From Myoxocephalus aenaeus (lineage: Eukaryota > Chordata > Actinopteri > Perciformes > Cottidae): a stretch of DNA of 64,000 nucleotides. The notes beneath the pieces were generated by a model, which worked only from the letters and a program-made list of their open reading frames with translations, was not told where the DNA came from and did no database searches. Each line of letters opens with the position of its first letter. The stretch's first letter is position 1. Made by a program: the position numbers and the translations under genes. Positions 1-12,301 of this stretch are shown here, piece by piece. Location: assembly GCA_038501785.1 (NCBI GenBank), contig JBAMJR010000050.1, positions 1,631,001-1,695,000 on the forward strand. Direction: 5' to 3'.

Positions 1-705
1 AAAATTTGCCGAACCAGATTGTGGGTGAAATACTCTACATCGAAGTTCATAGCTGGGTTTTTTTCTTCCTTCTTCTTGGTTTTCATTCTCAAAGCAACTG
101 CAAAACAAAAAGAGCCCACGCTGGACAATAAACAATAGAGACTGAAGAGCGTATTGTGTCCGGTGAGCTACGGAAAACAAAAGACAGCCGGAGACGTCCG
201 CCTGCTCTCCGGCGGTTGTCGGATGGGTGTGGACATGTTTTGCCGCGGGCGCCTTGTCATCAGTTCAGTGTGTGGCAAAGTGGAGAGCAGCGGAATAGAC
301 AGAGAGGTGCTAATACTCAGACAGACAGGAGACTCTCAGTCAGAGATGAGCTGCAAACCCGTCACAACCCACTGGCCTCCTTTCAGCACGCTGGATTCTG
401 CTGGAGGCTTCGAAAACGCCACTCAACACTGCACACACAGACATGAGTATGTCTATTGTGCACGAGGCCAGAAACAGTGGTTCTCTCCCGTCACACGCAC
501 ACACATACACCTGTCTTCACTTAGCCAGCATGTACCTCGATAAAGCGGCCGTTGTATCGGGAGTGACAGCGCACGGTGTTTTGTTCACGAAAGCCAGAGC
601 GTGTTTGAAATCAGAGATGAGCACTGAAGCGGCAACTGCGCCTAAAATCTCTCTCCGGGGAGACTTTACCTTTGTTTGCTGGGGTTTTGAAACAGAAATG
701 CTCCC

Positions 706-720
706 GGGGGGGGGGGGGGG
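706..720. repeat. Poly-G run (15)
   Basis: Uninterrupted G15, followed by AAGGGGG. Confidence 0.95.
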
Positions 721-1081
721 AAGGGGGTCAACGAGGGCCAGTTCACGCAATTGCTAGAAATACATTTTTCCCCCACAAGTGCCATCAAGCAGTGTAGATG
801 ATTTCTATTTCAATAAAACTTCACTGAGAACATCTGTGAGAAACGCGACCCCAATATAATGGCAATGAATAGAATTTCCCTTACATCATCACATGTAGCT
901 TGTCCTTTTCATAAACACTACTTATGCATTTATACATGAAGTTCAGTGTATTTGTCACTCAGCAGTAAGTCCTGTTGCATAATGTATCCTGTGGCTCAAG
1001 GAGCTTTCCAAAGTCTGGAAAAATAGCTCAATCTGAGTTTAGGCTCAACACTTCCAGTAAATTTTTTTAACATAACAGGCG

Positions 1082-1426
1082 TGTACCGTACTTTTCGGGT
1101 TACAAGCCGCTCCTACGGCTGATCAGTGTCCCCGCTGTAGCAAGCTAGTAGCGCTGCTAGTAGCGCTGCTAGTAGCGCTGCTAGCTAGCGCTGCTAGCTA
1201 GCGCTTCTGCTGCTTCCGGCCGCTGCTGCTGCTGCTACCCGCGTCCCCTCTGCCCAAGTCGGGTGTCGAGCCTGGTCCTGCTACCTTCGGTGGTTTTCAG
1301 GGAGCTAGCGGAAGTTAGCGGGGAAGTGACGGAGCGCTAGCAGGAGCCCCAGCTGGCTACAGTGGGGAGCTAACGGGGACACTGACCGAAGGTAGTAGCG
1401 GCTTGTAACCCGAAAAGTACGGTACA
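1082..1426. mobile_element. Foldback/MITE-like element with perfect 30-bp terminal inverted repeats
   Basis: Positions 1082-1111 and 1397-1426 are perfect reverse complements over 30 bp, starting TGTACCGTACTTTTCGGG. The inversion continues imperfectly inward: CAGTGTCCCCGC on the left pairs with GGGGACACTGA on the right. The 345-bp unit has no coding potential. The interior is GC-rich and contains a tandem array of AGTAGCGCTGCT-like units. The structure fits a non-autonomous DNA transposon. I cannot assign a superfamily because target-site duplications are ambiguous around the GTAC-containing ends. Confidence 0.8.
1146..1206. repeat. Tandem 12-mer array (AGTAGCGCTGCT) inside the foldback element
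   Basis: Three to four copies of AGTAGCGCTGCT drift into GCTAGCTAGCGCTGCTAGCT units. Each unit has an AGCGCT palindrome at its centre, so the array is self-complementary on top of the element's terminal inverted repeats. A short GCTGCTGCTGCTGCT run follows near 1222. Confidence 0.8.
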
Positions 1427-2146
1427 TTTAGAAAATATGGGTATTTAAGAGGCAGGGAAAGATCCATTGAAGGATGAGATCGAGTTGCATCATGGGAGTT
1501 GTAGGATCCAGTGATTTTGGAGCTCGACGTGTACGAGGAAGAGAAAGTCAGGATGTCTCCGCTGCTTGTGAGTTCTCTAACTTTATTCAAGTTCAAAACT
1601 TTAAATCGCTGTCGAACCCCTTTGACGAAATGCAGTCTAATACAACAACCCTGAATTTAGTGTACACAGCGATATTTCATATGCGAAGGACCATTAACTA
1701 ATTCCCCAAATTACCATTAACCTCCCCGAAAACAGTTTCAACTAAATATATCTACTATCTAATCTTGAGCAGAGGGAAAAAATGCTCCCAGTTCACAGCA
1801 TTACTTAAAAGTCTTACACAACCCTTGAGTGACACAACATTGTTTGCTTAGCTCCACTCTCTCTACTGTAAAAGGAGCTGAGCAGAGGAATGATAATAGA
1901 CAGCGGGATCAGGATGATGTAACTGCAGGTCACATGGTAAGACGAGATGTTCGGTGTCCGACAAAAATAATCGTCCCTAACGCTATTGGGTATTTAGTTT
2001 TGTATCTCCGAGTGTTGTAGATAAGGAGCGGACGGCAGAGAATCGCAGCAGATCAACGTGATGTCGGAGGTCAAGCAGCTTCCACGCAGAGAGAATCGCA
2101 CATAGTTTCACCTCGAACGTCCACTCTGCTGCTCGCACACAGCACA

Positions 2147-2620
2147 TCAATAACCGCCGTCGGTGCGGTCTCAAGCCGGCCGGTTCCACCTCATTGGCCG
2201 TGATTAATTGTCGATCGTGTTTTCCCATGATCCTCCGCGTCGTCGCGAGAGAGACCGACTCCAGCTCGGCATTCTGGGAGTGGACTCTGGCAGCGCTTCT
2301 CACTGGAACCCGTGACCTCTCCTCCTCCTCCTCCTCCTCCTCCTCCTCCTCCTCCCTCATCTCCCCTCACCGCCCGCCTCCTTTAACCTTTCCACTCTGC
2401 CCTCGGTGGGTTCAGCGCGGACTGGCGGCGGTCGGGTGAGGAGGCCGCGCCGGTGAATTACGGCCCGAGCCGAGACGCGGTCAACATGCCAGGACTTCTC
2501 ACGCAGACTGAGAGGCATGGCAATTACAACGCCGGCCAATAATTGAAGCGTAATGAAGACGGATGGGGTCGGGCAGCGGAGGCGGCGAGGTCGCATCGCG
2601 GGCTAATTTGCAACATTTAT
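2147..2620. promoter_or_regulatory. CpG-rich segment with CCAAT motifs, candidate regulatory element
   Basis: CpG density is clearly higher than in the surrounding AT-rich intron (for example TCCGCGTCGTCGCGAGAG near 2235). CCAAT motifs appear on both strands (ATTGG near 2193, CCAAT near 2536). No TATA box, transcript or coding exon can be tied to it. Candidate enhancer or unmethylated island only. Confidence 0.3.
2320..2355. repeat. (TCC)12 trinucleotide repeat
   Basis: Perfect run of 12 units inside a CpG-rich segment. In the gmds transcript it is a GGA-repeat purine tract, a class bound by SR proteins and able to form quadruplexes. Confidence 0.95.
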
Positions 2621-4272
2621 TCCGGAGCGTAGCGGGCTAATTGCTGGGATTACAACAGGTGAAGGACGGCCATCGCTGCAGCAAGAGCGGTAAACATGCG
2701 AACAATCAGCGGCTGCTTATGCTTTCAATAAGGGAAGACCATGGAAAGCTGACCGCACTGATTGACGACATTAACTGCCTGCTGACGGATGTGTTGCACT
2801 CTCTTGAGTTGTTACTGTGGCTGAAGGGCCGGATGCCAAATTCAGCGGATAACGGTGCCTTGTGTGAATAGGGATTTTTATTCTGTCTAAAAGGGTTATG
2901 ATTTTGGGTTTATGAGAACAATAACAGTGATGTACCAGTCTTGACTGACCTCCACAGAGCAAAGCGGCTGTAAAGAAGCCCTTGCTGGCATTCATTTTGT
3001 GAACTTGTGAATCTTGTGATCATAGAGCAACAAACTTGCCGTACATGATTTCTTGAAATGGAATCGGATGAAATACATAAATTAAAGAAAATATGAAATT
3101 GTACAAGTAAACATTCAAATAGATGAATACGGGCATCACGGAGCAGAGGCCGGTATTTTGGAGCAGCTGATAACAACACAGCCGAGTAAACCGATTTGAG
3201 TTATTTACAAGTTTAAACATGTTCATGCGTCGATCATAACATGGCCAATTTTTATGGAAACTTTAAGTTTTAAGACCTCTAGATCACACGTTTGAATATC
3301 ATTTCAGTGACTAGTTTTAGTGAGTTTAGCGCAGTACAAGTGATCAGCATGAAAACAAACAAATACAACATTTTAATGGCACTAATTTCAGTGACTATGA
3401 TCAACATGTAGCAGCTGAGCAATAAATAATTGCCATGCAGTAAAGCATTATTGTGCAGGTTTACAGAAATGGTAGTTAATAGTTAAATTGGTTAAATCAG
3501 GGAAAACTACATTTCTGGCCATATTTCAGCATCAACAGACAATCAACTGTCCTGATATTTCCACCCAATAACAGCCATCGTGGGTTTGTTTAGCTACTCG
3601 GTGGTCAGAAGGGCATCGTACTCCCTAAAAAGAGCCACCAACGCTTTTTCTCAAACTAAAGCCAACGCTACGAAAACAGCCCCAAAATCCCCCTCGTGCT
3701 CGGAAAAAGGATCTCGTGAGCAGCGGTTGTGAAAATAGACAAGAAGGAGACGCGGATAACATGTTAATAAGGTCTAGTCCGTTCACAGCGAGCCGTATGA
3801 AACACAATAGGTCAGGATTTTGTTCTAAATCTTTGCTCAACCGGCCATAATCTCTTCATAACTCGGAGTAATGCCCAGTAATATGAACAAGGGACGAGTC
3901 TTGGAGTCTCTCCTCGTGAGTAAATATACAACAACCTGGGAGCCGCGGTTCTCGTATCTGACCCATCTGAACACACTAACAGTCAAACACAGGACCATCT
4001 GTGGATCCCTGGAAGGACATCGATGCCTTATTGGCTTCTTGCGAGTGAGTTTGTGTTAGCTCCAGTAAGCCCCGGCCGTACCCTGCCCAGAGGAAACATG
4101 GGAGTGGGCGGGCCGGGGGATTCAAGAAGGATCTGGTTCTGCCTGAAACCGCTGGCGGTCTCCACAACAAGTCCCTTAGATGAATGAGGTTGCATACACT
4201 TGCTGCTTATTAATGATTTTGCTTTAAATCAATTTTGGTGAGATGCAAGATCAGTCAGTAAAACAAGCTGTG

Positions 4273-4294
4273 CACACACACACACACACACACA
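4273..4294. repeat. (CA)11 microsatellite
   Basis: Perfect run on the plus strand. Confidence 0.95.
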
Positions 4295-4425
4295 GACACA
4301 GAAACACACAACTGCACAAACTGGACGAGTTCAGTGTCTGTTTAAACTAAGCGATCCGAGTTAATGTGAATAAATATCCAGTGAGCTGCTCAGAGTTTTA
4401 CTCATATCCTGCACTAGCCCCCCAC

Positions 4426-4428
<3 letters not shown>

Positions 4429-4470
<42 letters not shown>
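4429..4470. repeat. (AC)21 microsatellite
   Basis: Perfect run following a C-rich stretch. Confidence 0.97.
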
Positions 4471-4472
<2 letters not shown>

Positions 4473-4805
4473 TTCCACCCCAAAAAGGGCCCCCATGGCG
4501 ACTGTAACAGTGTTAAACCGTTCCCGTAGCTGTCGTGAGAGCCAGTCAAATCCCTCCATCAACAATGCCCTTTGTTTCGGTGCCCAGGAGGTATTTAAAA
4601 AAATAAAATAAAATGGCGCCCGGGCTCGTTTGTCAAAACTGATATTGTTGCCGCTCTACAACTCCCCCAGCTTTCCCCGCTTGCTCTCTGAGAGTCTGGG
4701 CGTACCTTTAGAGTGACTTTGCCAACGCGTGTACAATTGCCTGGTGAAATAGTGCAACTCGCCAGTGCGTTTTCGGCCAGAAGCTGCCAGCGGGCTCCTC
4801 CGACA

Positions 4806-5000
4806 GTGACCCACTGTGTTTAATGCCGCGCCGCCTGCCAAGGGTCGCTTTTCCATTTGGCTTTCAGCGCCGCTGAGGCTCAGCCCGGCAGCGGCGTGGG
4901 GAGGAGAGCGAGCGAGAGGAGGCGCAGACGGACGGAGCGGCCGACCAGAGCGGCCGGCACCGGGCATCTGCTGCCGTTTAGGCGGGAAACGCCCTTCCTC
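4806..5000. promoter_or_regulatory. CpG-island-like segment, candidate regulatory element
   Basis: About 23 CpG dinucleotides in roughly 195 bp, high for this intron. It includes a GGCGGGAAA motif, an E2F-type site, at about 4981. No downstream exon is recognised. It could be an alternative promoter, an enhancer, or a chance GC-rich block. Confidence 0.35.
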
Positions 5001-5609
5001 GGTGACAAATAGATGAACGAGCGCTTTTCCCCTAATCAATAATTCAACAGTGACCTCATGTGAATAGAAGCACGCTTTGAAAATGCAAGAGGCACAGCTT
5101 TGTCCAGCGCAGCCAAACAGATGTCGTGTTTCTACAGTTTGCGCTCGAAAAATATTTAAATCCGATTATAAACGCCAATTCAAACTTTGTGTCTCTGAAG
5201 ACGTGGGAGTGGAACACCCCGGGGTGTCAGTAGCCTGACACTGACGGCGCTGTGTGTTCACAGGACCTAATTCTCGTGTCAAAGCTGAGCTCTTTCTCTC
5301 AGCTCCTGTCTGCTTGTCTGGAGGAGCTAATGCTTCTCTGTCGCTTTCCGTCTGCGTCTACATCTGTCTTCTGCTGGCAGCGATGGCTGTTTGCAGCACA
5401 GCAGGAGGCCAATAACAACTCGTCCTCCGAGGTCTGATTTCAATCTGGCTGAGCATCAGACTGACGTCTGAGAACAACGAGGAGGAGGGAGAATCTGGTC
5501 TGTGGTCTGGGAATTTAAGGACACACGACGAGGACGTCAGAAGAAAACGGTGGACTGGAAACTGCTCATTTTGGGCTTAGAGGAGAGAGGGACAATACCA
5601 GCCGAGGCT

Positions 5610-5634
5610 GAGAGAGAGAGAGAGAGAGAGAGAG
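5610..5634. repeat. (GA)12 microsatellite
   Basis: Near-perfect GA run; CU tract in the gmds transcript. Confidence 0.9.
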
Positions 5635-7021
5635 GCATATACACAGACAAGGAGAGAGGGAGCGACTCCGACAGAGGTGGGTGATGATGGATAGCTTTCC
5701 ATATAGGGCCCCATCCATTTTCCAGAGGCTAAAAACAGACATGGCAACCGAATCGAATTGTTTTCAACTATTTGGATATGAAATGTGCTTTGTGTAAGCC
5801 CTAAAACAGAACACAGCATTAAAAGGATAATTCTGGTTTATTACATGTTAGATCACAGTCTCATGGTTTGGAGCATTTTTTTCTTCTTCTTCTTCTTCTT
5901 CTCTTGGTTATGATAACAATAGACTCACCAAAGTAATTGCTGAGATTTGGAAACACAGCGGCATCCCAAAGTCCTATTGGGCCAAAAACCACAAGCAGTC
6001 AGACAGGTTTGTTAACAAGCCAATAGTTTAGCCAGATTATCGAAAACCGGTCACGAAATGAAAGTGACTGCACCCAAAATAGCGATTATGATACCTCCTT
6101 GTACAAGAACAGAAGTGCAGTGGGACAAAGTTCACTTTGGAAACTGCTGTTTGACAATAAAGAATCTCAACTTTCAGTGTTTTTCTGGAGCTTTTAACTT
6201 CGAGTATGGGTTGCGTTTTGACTCCAACCCTCCACCTACAACTACCTGTTATCGCATGCTATATATTCCAGTATAATCCATCCTTAAGTCATGTGATGAG
6301 AACCAGGGAATCTCCACGGCAACTGAGCAAACTCCACCTACTCTCATGAAGGCTGCGCGATCCTGCTGGTATTGTGAGGAGAAAAAAAGCCATATAAGTG
6401 CTTCGTTAAGTAGAAGACAAGTTAAGCTAATAAGGTCTTACTGCCAATCTATTGCACCTTTGAAAGTATTTCACACAGGTGCGATCATTACCTGACATCT
6501 GAGGAAGTCTGTCTGTCTAAGGACAGAAACATCGAACAAAGTGATTCGGATAATTCGGCTCATTTGAACAATGCTGAATCTTTTTAGCCTCCAAGACTCA
6601 AAAATGTGGGCCTGCAATGTATCAACAGAGAACCCGCCACGACCACTTCTCCTGACTTCTAACCGACTGATGCTGAATGGAGAACGCAGACCCCCCGTCA
6701 GTGGCAGCACCCGCCCGACTTGCCAACGGGAGATATACTGTACGGAGCAAAAGGAGGGATATGAATAATGTATGAGTGGCAGGTCTGATTGATGTGGGGT
6801 ATAGGGTTTCCAGCCAGCCAGCGGAGGGGCTGTGAGGCCGTGCCCAAACCCCAACACACAGCACTGCTGACATCAAAGGGTGTGGTCTGGACTCACTCAT
6901 ATACAAACACAAACTCTCTCTCTCTCCCTCGCTCTCTTTCACACACACAGTTGCACAAACTCACTCACTCATTCAGCCAAAACTCAGGCACACAATTTCA
7001 ACCACTCGCATAGATGAAGAC

Positions 7022-7100
7022 ACACATCTGCACATTCTTTCCTCACAAATGTACACACACACATCTGTACACTCTCTTTCCTCACAAATGTGTACACACA
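7022..7100. repeat. Two-copy tandem duplication of about 40 bp
   Basis: ACACATCTGCACATTCTTTC followed by CTCACAAATGTACACAC is repeated at once as ACACATCTGTACACTCTCTT followed by CCTCACAAATGTGTACACAC. Confidence 0.75.
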
Positions 7101-7232
7101 CGCACACGCAGGACTTCCTGTGCTCCCAAACAGGAACACACAGGGTGCTGTGTGCCGGACGGTGGGTCTGGGATTTTGGGTGGAGGGAGGCCTGGCTTTC
7201 CCCACCTGTGTTTGCGGCAGTAATTAAGGGCG

Positions 7233-7234
<2 letters not shown>

Positions 7235-7270
<36 letters not shown>
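7235..7270. repeat. (CA)18 microsatellite
   Basis: Perfect run. Confidence 0.97.
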
Positions 7271-7273
<3 letters not shown>

Positions 7274-7784
7274 CGCAGCACAGAGAGAGCTCTCAGTGAG
7301 TGACTGAAGCGCGCCGTGCGTGTCGGCTGGTGTTTGCTGCAGCCGCCTGTGTTTTCTGCGGTCGGAGAGTGTGAATGCCAGTGGAAAGCTCTAAATGGCC
7401 TGTAAACACAAACAGTCATATTTCCAGTTCCAGGCCATTTAAGAGCTCGTCATGGTCTGCCCACGCAGGCCTTCATAACGTGACGGCAAAGTCGTGTGAT
7501 CAATCCGTCTCGCGCGAGTTCACCTTCTATTAGTATCCCAAAAAATACCTGAAGGAGATCAAAACCCGGCGGTGCATTTAACCTGCTGGCATGTAGTGTC
7601 TGCGTAGCCACAACCAGATGTAACTTATACGGCCGTGCGATAGAACTCTACCACTTAAAGAGCCAATAATTCATATTTGTATAGTAACAACGACTCAAAC
7701 TGTGGCATGTATATGAAAAGACGACCGTGACAAATCATGTCATCATGCCTGGATGTTTTCTGGGTGTAAACAGGCAACCGTGAC

Positions 7785-7866
7785 ATATGTTTATATGTCT
7801 TTGCACTATGTTTATATGTTATATGTTGTTTATATGTTTATATGTTGTTTATATGTTATATGTTGT
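7785..7866. repeat. Tandem TTTATATGTTG-like repeat
   Basis: Five to six imperfect units of TTTATATGTT, some extended by ATATGTTG. AT-rich, with no coding content. It lies just upstream of the LINE-like tail at 7911. Confidence 0.75.
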
Positions 7867-7910
7867 CTATTTTTTACTTTTTTAAATGTTGCAGTAATCA
7901 CTTTTTTTCC

Positions 7911-7995
7911 AGACAGTAGAGAAACATAATTTCAGGTCCTCTGTATGTTTGCACAATATGGAAGAAGTGACAAATAAAACTGACTTTGACTTTGA
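7911..7995 (+). repeat. Probable LINE-type 3' tail fragment
   Basis: The segment containing AATTTCAGGTCCTCTGTATG and ending in ACAAATAAAACTGACTTTGA is typical of retrotransposon 3' ends that terminate in short TTTGAC repeats. It is short and diverged. Confidence 0.45.
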
Positions 7996-9320
7996 ATGTA
8001 CTGCCGCCTCGTGACAAAGCTTTAAAAACACAGAGGAACCACGTATTTGTGTTTTATTTCCTCCTTTGGGGTAAAAAATGAGCGCTGGTCACATGTCAGA
8101 TGCTGGGAAACGCTTCGGGAGACGCTAACATCCGTCAGCCTTCTGATCACACGTCCTCTCGTACGGGAGCATCTATTCGGTTCCGCGTTTCTAAATGTGT
8201 ATCTGGTGTATTTGGGAATCCGACACATGAGAGACTTACGTTACCCCACCACCCGGTGCGCGGCTCAACGTCTCAAGGAATAAAACAAGCATGACAGGCC
8301 GTGACAGTCGCCAATCTGCGAGCTCTATACTTTGAGGTTGCTCTGGTTTGGAGGGCAACGAGGCAAGCTATTGCGCTGCGAGCGGAAGATTTGTGAAGAC
8401 GGGGAGTAAACACACGCGGGGCGAAACGTGCTTATTCCCCCTCTCCCCTCCTCGCTCCCTCGCAATCTCGTAAACACACGCGCACTGCAATTACGTCTCA
8501 TTAGAGCGCTCTGGGCCTTTCATGTAGCTGCTGAACATGGCCACCGTATCTCCCCTCTGGCCCACAGACATAAACAAACACTTCAGCTGGCCTGCCCCCC
8601 CCCATCCAGAGACATGGAGCCTCCGCCAGGGATTCCCCTTCGCCATGGGCGCGCATGTCCCTAGCTTTGTCGCTCCACAGCGCCACCCACATCTTTTTCT
8701 TTCCGCCCCCCCCCCTCACATGCTTTTCTTCTGCCCTTTCCTGTTCCCTAAAACAGACAAGATAAATGGAAACAGCGCGAGGGACAAAGAGTTGAGAAAC
8801 GAAGAAAGAAAGAGGGAGACAGGAGTCAGCGAGCCGCCTGCCTGCAGTGGGTCGGTAATGATATAATGAGAGGACTGCGGTGCTTAGCGGGCTGCTCTTT
8901 TTATAGCGAATGTCAAGACAAATGTGCAATCATTCACTTTGATTGAGTGGGTGTGTGTGTGTGTGTGCGCGCTCGTCTACATGCATGTTCATGTGCAGGA
9001 TCGCTCGGCGCACATGTGTGTGACGGGAAGCAGACTCGGGCGTTGTGAGGTGGGCGAGGGAAAGACGGAGGGATGGGAAAATGGAAGGAAAGGGAGGGGG
9101 GGGGTTAATAAAAAGGGAAAAGGCAAAGAGAGTGATGTCACTGAAGAAAAAAGAAAAGAAAGAAGGCTGTCCCTGGCGTTGAGCAGCGGGGTCAGAGAGA
9201 GGTGACGGAAAGGTCAAGCTGAGGTCAAATAAGGTGCAAAACCAGTAACTCTGGCGCAAATTTAGAATGAAAACAAACTGCCGCTATCACTGCAGGTCAC
9301 AGACAGGGCCTCCTCTCAGG

Positions 9321-9321
<1 letters not shown>

Positions 9322-9358
<37 letters not shown>
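9322..9358. repeat. (CA)18 microsatellite
   Basis: Perfect run. Confidence 0.97.
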
Positions 9359-9360
<2 letters not shown>

Positions 9361-10093
9361 ATGGAGCCACTTAATTAAAAATGGGATCCCTGGCACTCCC
9401 TTAGAAAGTCCCACCTTCTGAAAGCAAATACACGGCTCTCCAGCGCGGCTGTTTTAACAAGGATTGAGTTCGATTCGAGCAGCGTGGAGTGAAAGCCTCA
9501 TTGTGGTGCAGAAGGGGGCTCTGAGCGCCACGTCAGTTCTCTCCTCATCCATCAGGCCGACACCTCGGCGCAGCATTTCCTCACCAATTATGAACAGAAC
9601 TCCAACCTCGCTTGTGCATGTGTCTAAGTGCACACAAGCCTGTTTTATATGAAGTATTTGATATGCACGCATGCGTGTCGACGTAGATGTACAAGTAGCA
9701 CATCCTTCGTTACAGTGACTTTTATGCCCTCAAATTACCCACAAAGCTTATTGCAAACTGTGTGTGTGTGTGTGTGCGCGCCACACAGCATCGTACGCCT
9801 GGTTTAACACGATAAGCCTGTGCGAACGTGGATCTGCTATAAGTCTAATAAAAAACAGACAACATAAGGAAGCCATTTGGCGTTGTGCGATGAGGGAAGA
9901 CAGGCTTTCATTGCTCTGACCCGACAAATGTTTCCATTCCATTAAAGCCATCAGGCCAGTTTGAAGTGGACCGGTTGGGTGGATGTCTCTGCCACGCTCA
10001 ATCGGCTACAGGCAACTCTCAGCGGGCTTGGCGGGAAAATGCTGTCAGGGTCTGAATCACTACTTCTTTCTACCTAGAGTTATTTTTAACTTA

Positions 10094-10097
<4 letters not shown>

Positions 10098-10159
<62 letters not shown>
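10098..10159. repeat. (CA)31 microsatellite
   Basis: Perfect run; likely highly polymorphic. Confidence 0.97.
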
Positions 10160-10162
<3 letters not shown>

Positions 10163-10889
10163 TGTTAAATGAGGCAGTTGTGCATAAGTAGGGATCTCTC
10201 AGCGGGGAGCATGCAAAGGCTGTTTGACTTGGATGTTGACCCACATTGACAGCATTTTGTCATTTGTTACCTGCGACACCGCTGCAATTTACAACTGGAT
10301 TATTTTATGAAGAGTCTATGTTCTCACACACGTGAAACGATTTCGTCCACAGGGTGCTCGTCAGGAAAAAAGCATTCCTGTAGAAGTTTATGGATTGTAA
10401 TAATGTCATAAAAATGATATGCCTGACAAAAAAAAAAAAAACTATAAAAAGGGTGAGAAAAAGAAAAAAAAAGGCGAAAGGGAGCGCATTTAATCTGTAA
10501 AAAAAAATTCCATTGAATAATAATAATGCGTCACTTGGCCCAACTTCATTAACTAATTAAATGTTGTCGGATGAAATTCTTATTATTTATGTTTCTGTGG
10601 TCAAACTGACACCACAGATGACCTTTTGTGGTTCTACACAAACAAAGAAAACGATCATGGAGGAAATAAGCGGCAGTATAACAGTATATAATAAATCCAG
10701 AGTTAATACAATGCATCACACAAACGCAAGCAAACAAATACTTTCCAGATGTGCACAATGGGGGCTATTTATTCTTGTAGACCAAGTAATACTGATGCCC
10801 CTGTATGAGCTCATGCATGCAGTGGGAGCACATGTGCACACAAACAGTCACAGAAAGTGTGTCCACAGAAAGAGTCGGACAAACATGTA

Positions 10890-10900
<11 letters not shown>

Positions 10901-10947
<47 letters not shown>
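10901..10947. repeat. (GA)23 microsatellite
   Basis: Perfect GA run, preceded by a shorter interrupted GA stretch from about 10891. Confidence 0.97.
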
Positions 10948-10948
<1 letters not shown>

Positions 10949-11176
10949 AAAAAGAGCAGAGACTGTGACTGAGCTCTTGTGATATTTGGCTCCACTTCGA
11001 CACTCTGCAGTCTGGACGTAGAGAATCTTCCCACGAGCCGCTCGACCGTCTGACAGAGCCAGAGACACACGGGGAGCGAGCGAGGGAGTGTGAAGGAGCG
11101 AGAGAGAGAGAGGGTCACACACATTCCAGTCCCAAAGAGTCAGGCCAGACTCCTCACGCAATTAAAATAAGATGGA

Positions 11177-11200
11177 CCCCCCCCCCCCCCCCCCCCCCCC
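11177..11200. repeat. Poly-C run (24)
   Basis: C24 on the plus strand, so G24 in the gmds transcript and a potential RNA quadruplex former. Confidence 0.95.
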
Positions 11201-11330
11201 AACCCCTCAAAACCCCCCTCTACTCCATCAGTCCCGTCTGCTGGACCAAGAAGGCTTCACTGCATGTACTCCCTGATACTCCCTAAAATGTCACGACATG
11301 AGACTCAGCCTTTTTTTTCTTCCTGTATGA

Positions 11331-11334
<4 letters not shown>

Positions 11335-11390
<56 letters not shown>
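11335..11390. repeat. (CA)28 microsatellite
   Basis: Perfect run. Confidence 0.97.
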
Positions 11391-11393
<3 letters not shown>

Positions 11394-12267
11394 GTGCTTC
11401 CCGATCAGGGAGCGTCTCAGCTTCAGACCGGCTGTGGACTGTCTACCTTCTGCTGCTCTCTGTCTTCAGGTCCATTAAATCAAGCTTTGGGCATCAAAAC
11501 AATAGTTGGTATCAACTGAAATGTGTCTGCAGCTTTAATGAAAATTGCAAGAAAGTCTCAATTATTCTCATTTAGATTTTTTTCTGTGATCAATGAGTTC
11601 CTGATTGAATACATCTCGCCAATTTTACAACATTTTATTTCGGAAAGGCAAGTTTATTAGTAAAGCGGCTTTCAATAACCAGGTGATCCGAAGTTCTTTA
11701 TATAAGAGATGACATTATATACGCTGTTTCCTGTTTAAAACGGCGACATGACAGCCGAGAACTTTGGCTTCTATTGGGAAATGGAAAAAGTTTTTTGTAG
11801 AAAAACATGCTTGCATTTTCTAAAGTAAATTGGGAAAAATGGCCAAAGATAAACCCCCAAAAATGTTCAACAAAATAACCCAAAATGATGATATATAGCA
11901 AAATGAATGCAACAATTTACTTGTTGATCGTGAGTAATAACATAAAAAAAAGAACATTTCTGTTCTTTATGAATATTTTGTTAAGTAAACATGCAAGCTG
12001 CGTGGAAAAATATCAAGTTATTACTTTACAAATATTGTTGAAAGTCCATGGACTCTCCTTCTCCTCAAATTCTCCTCCCTAACACCCGTCGCCACCAGCT
12101 GACACCCTCCCTCCTGCCCCGACCTGTTAAACCCCCAGCAGGGTGCCGAGCCCTCCCACCACCTACCCCCTCTGGAGTCATCCATCCATCCCCCACCCTC
12201 CTGCCCTCTGTCCAGGTGGGAGGTATGACTCTCTGCTGTTCTGCGTGTTGCATTTGAGTGTGTATTT

Positions 12268-12269
<2 letters not shown>

Positions 12270-12299
<30 letters not shown>
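12270..12299. repeat. (GT)15 microsatellite
   Basis: Perfect run; CA in the gmds transcript. Confidence 0.97.
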
Positions 12300-12301
<2 letters not shown>

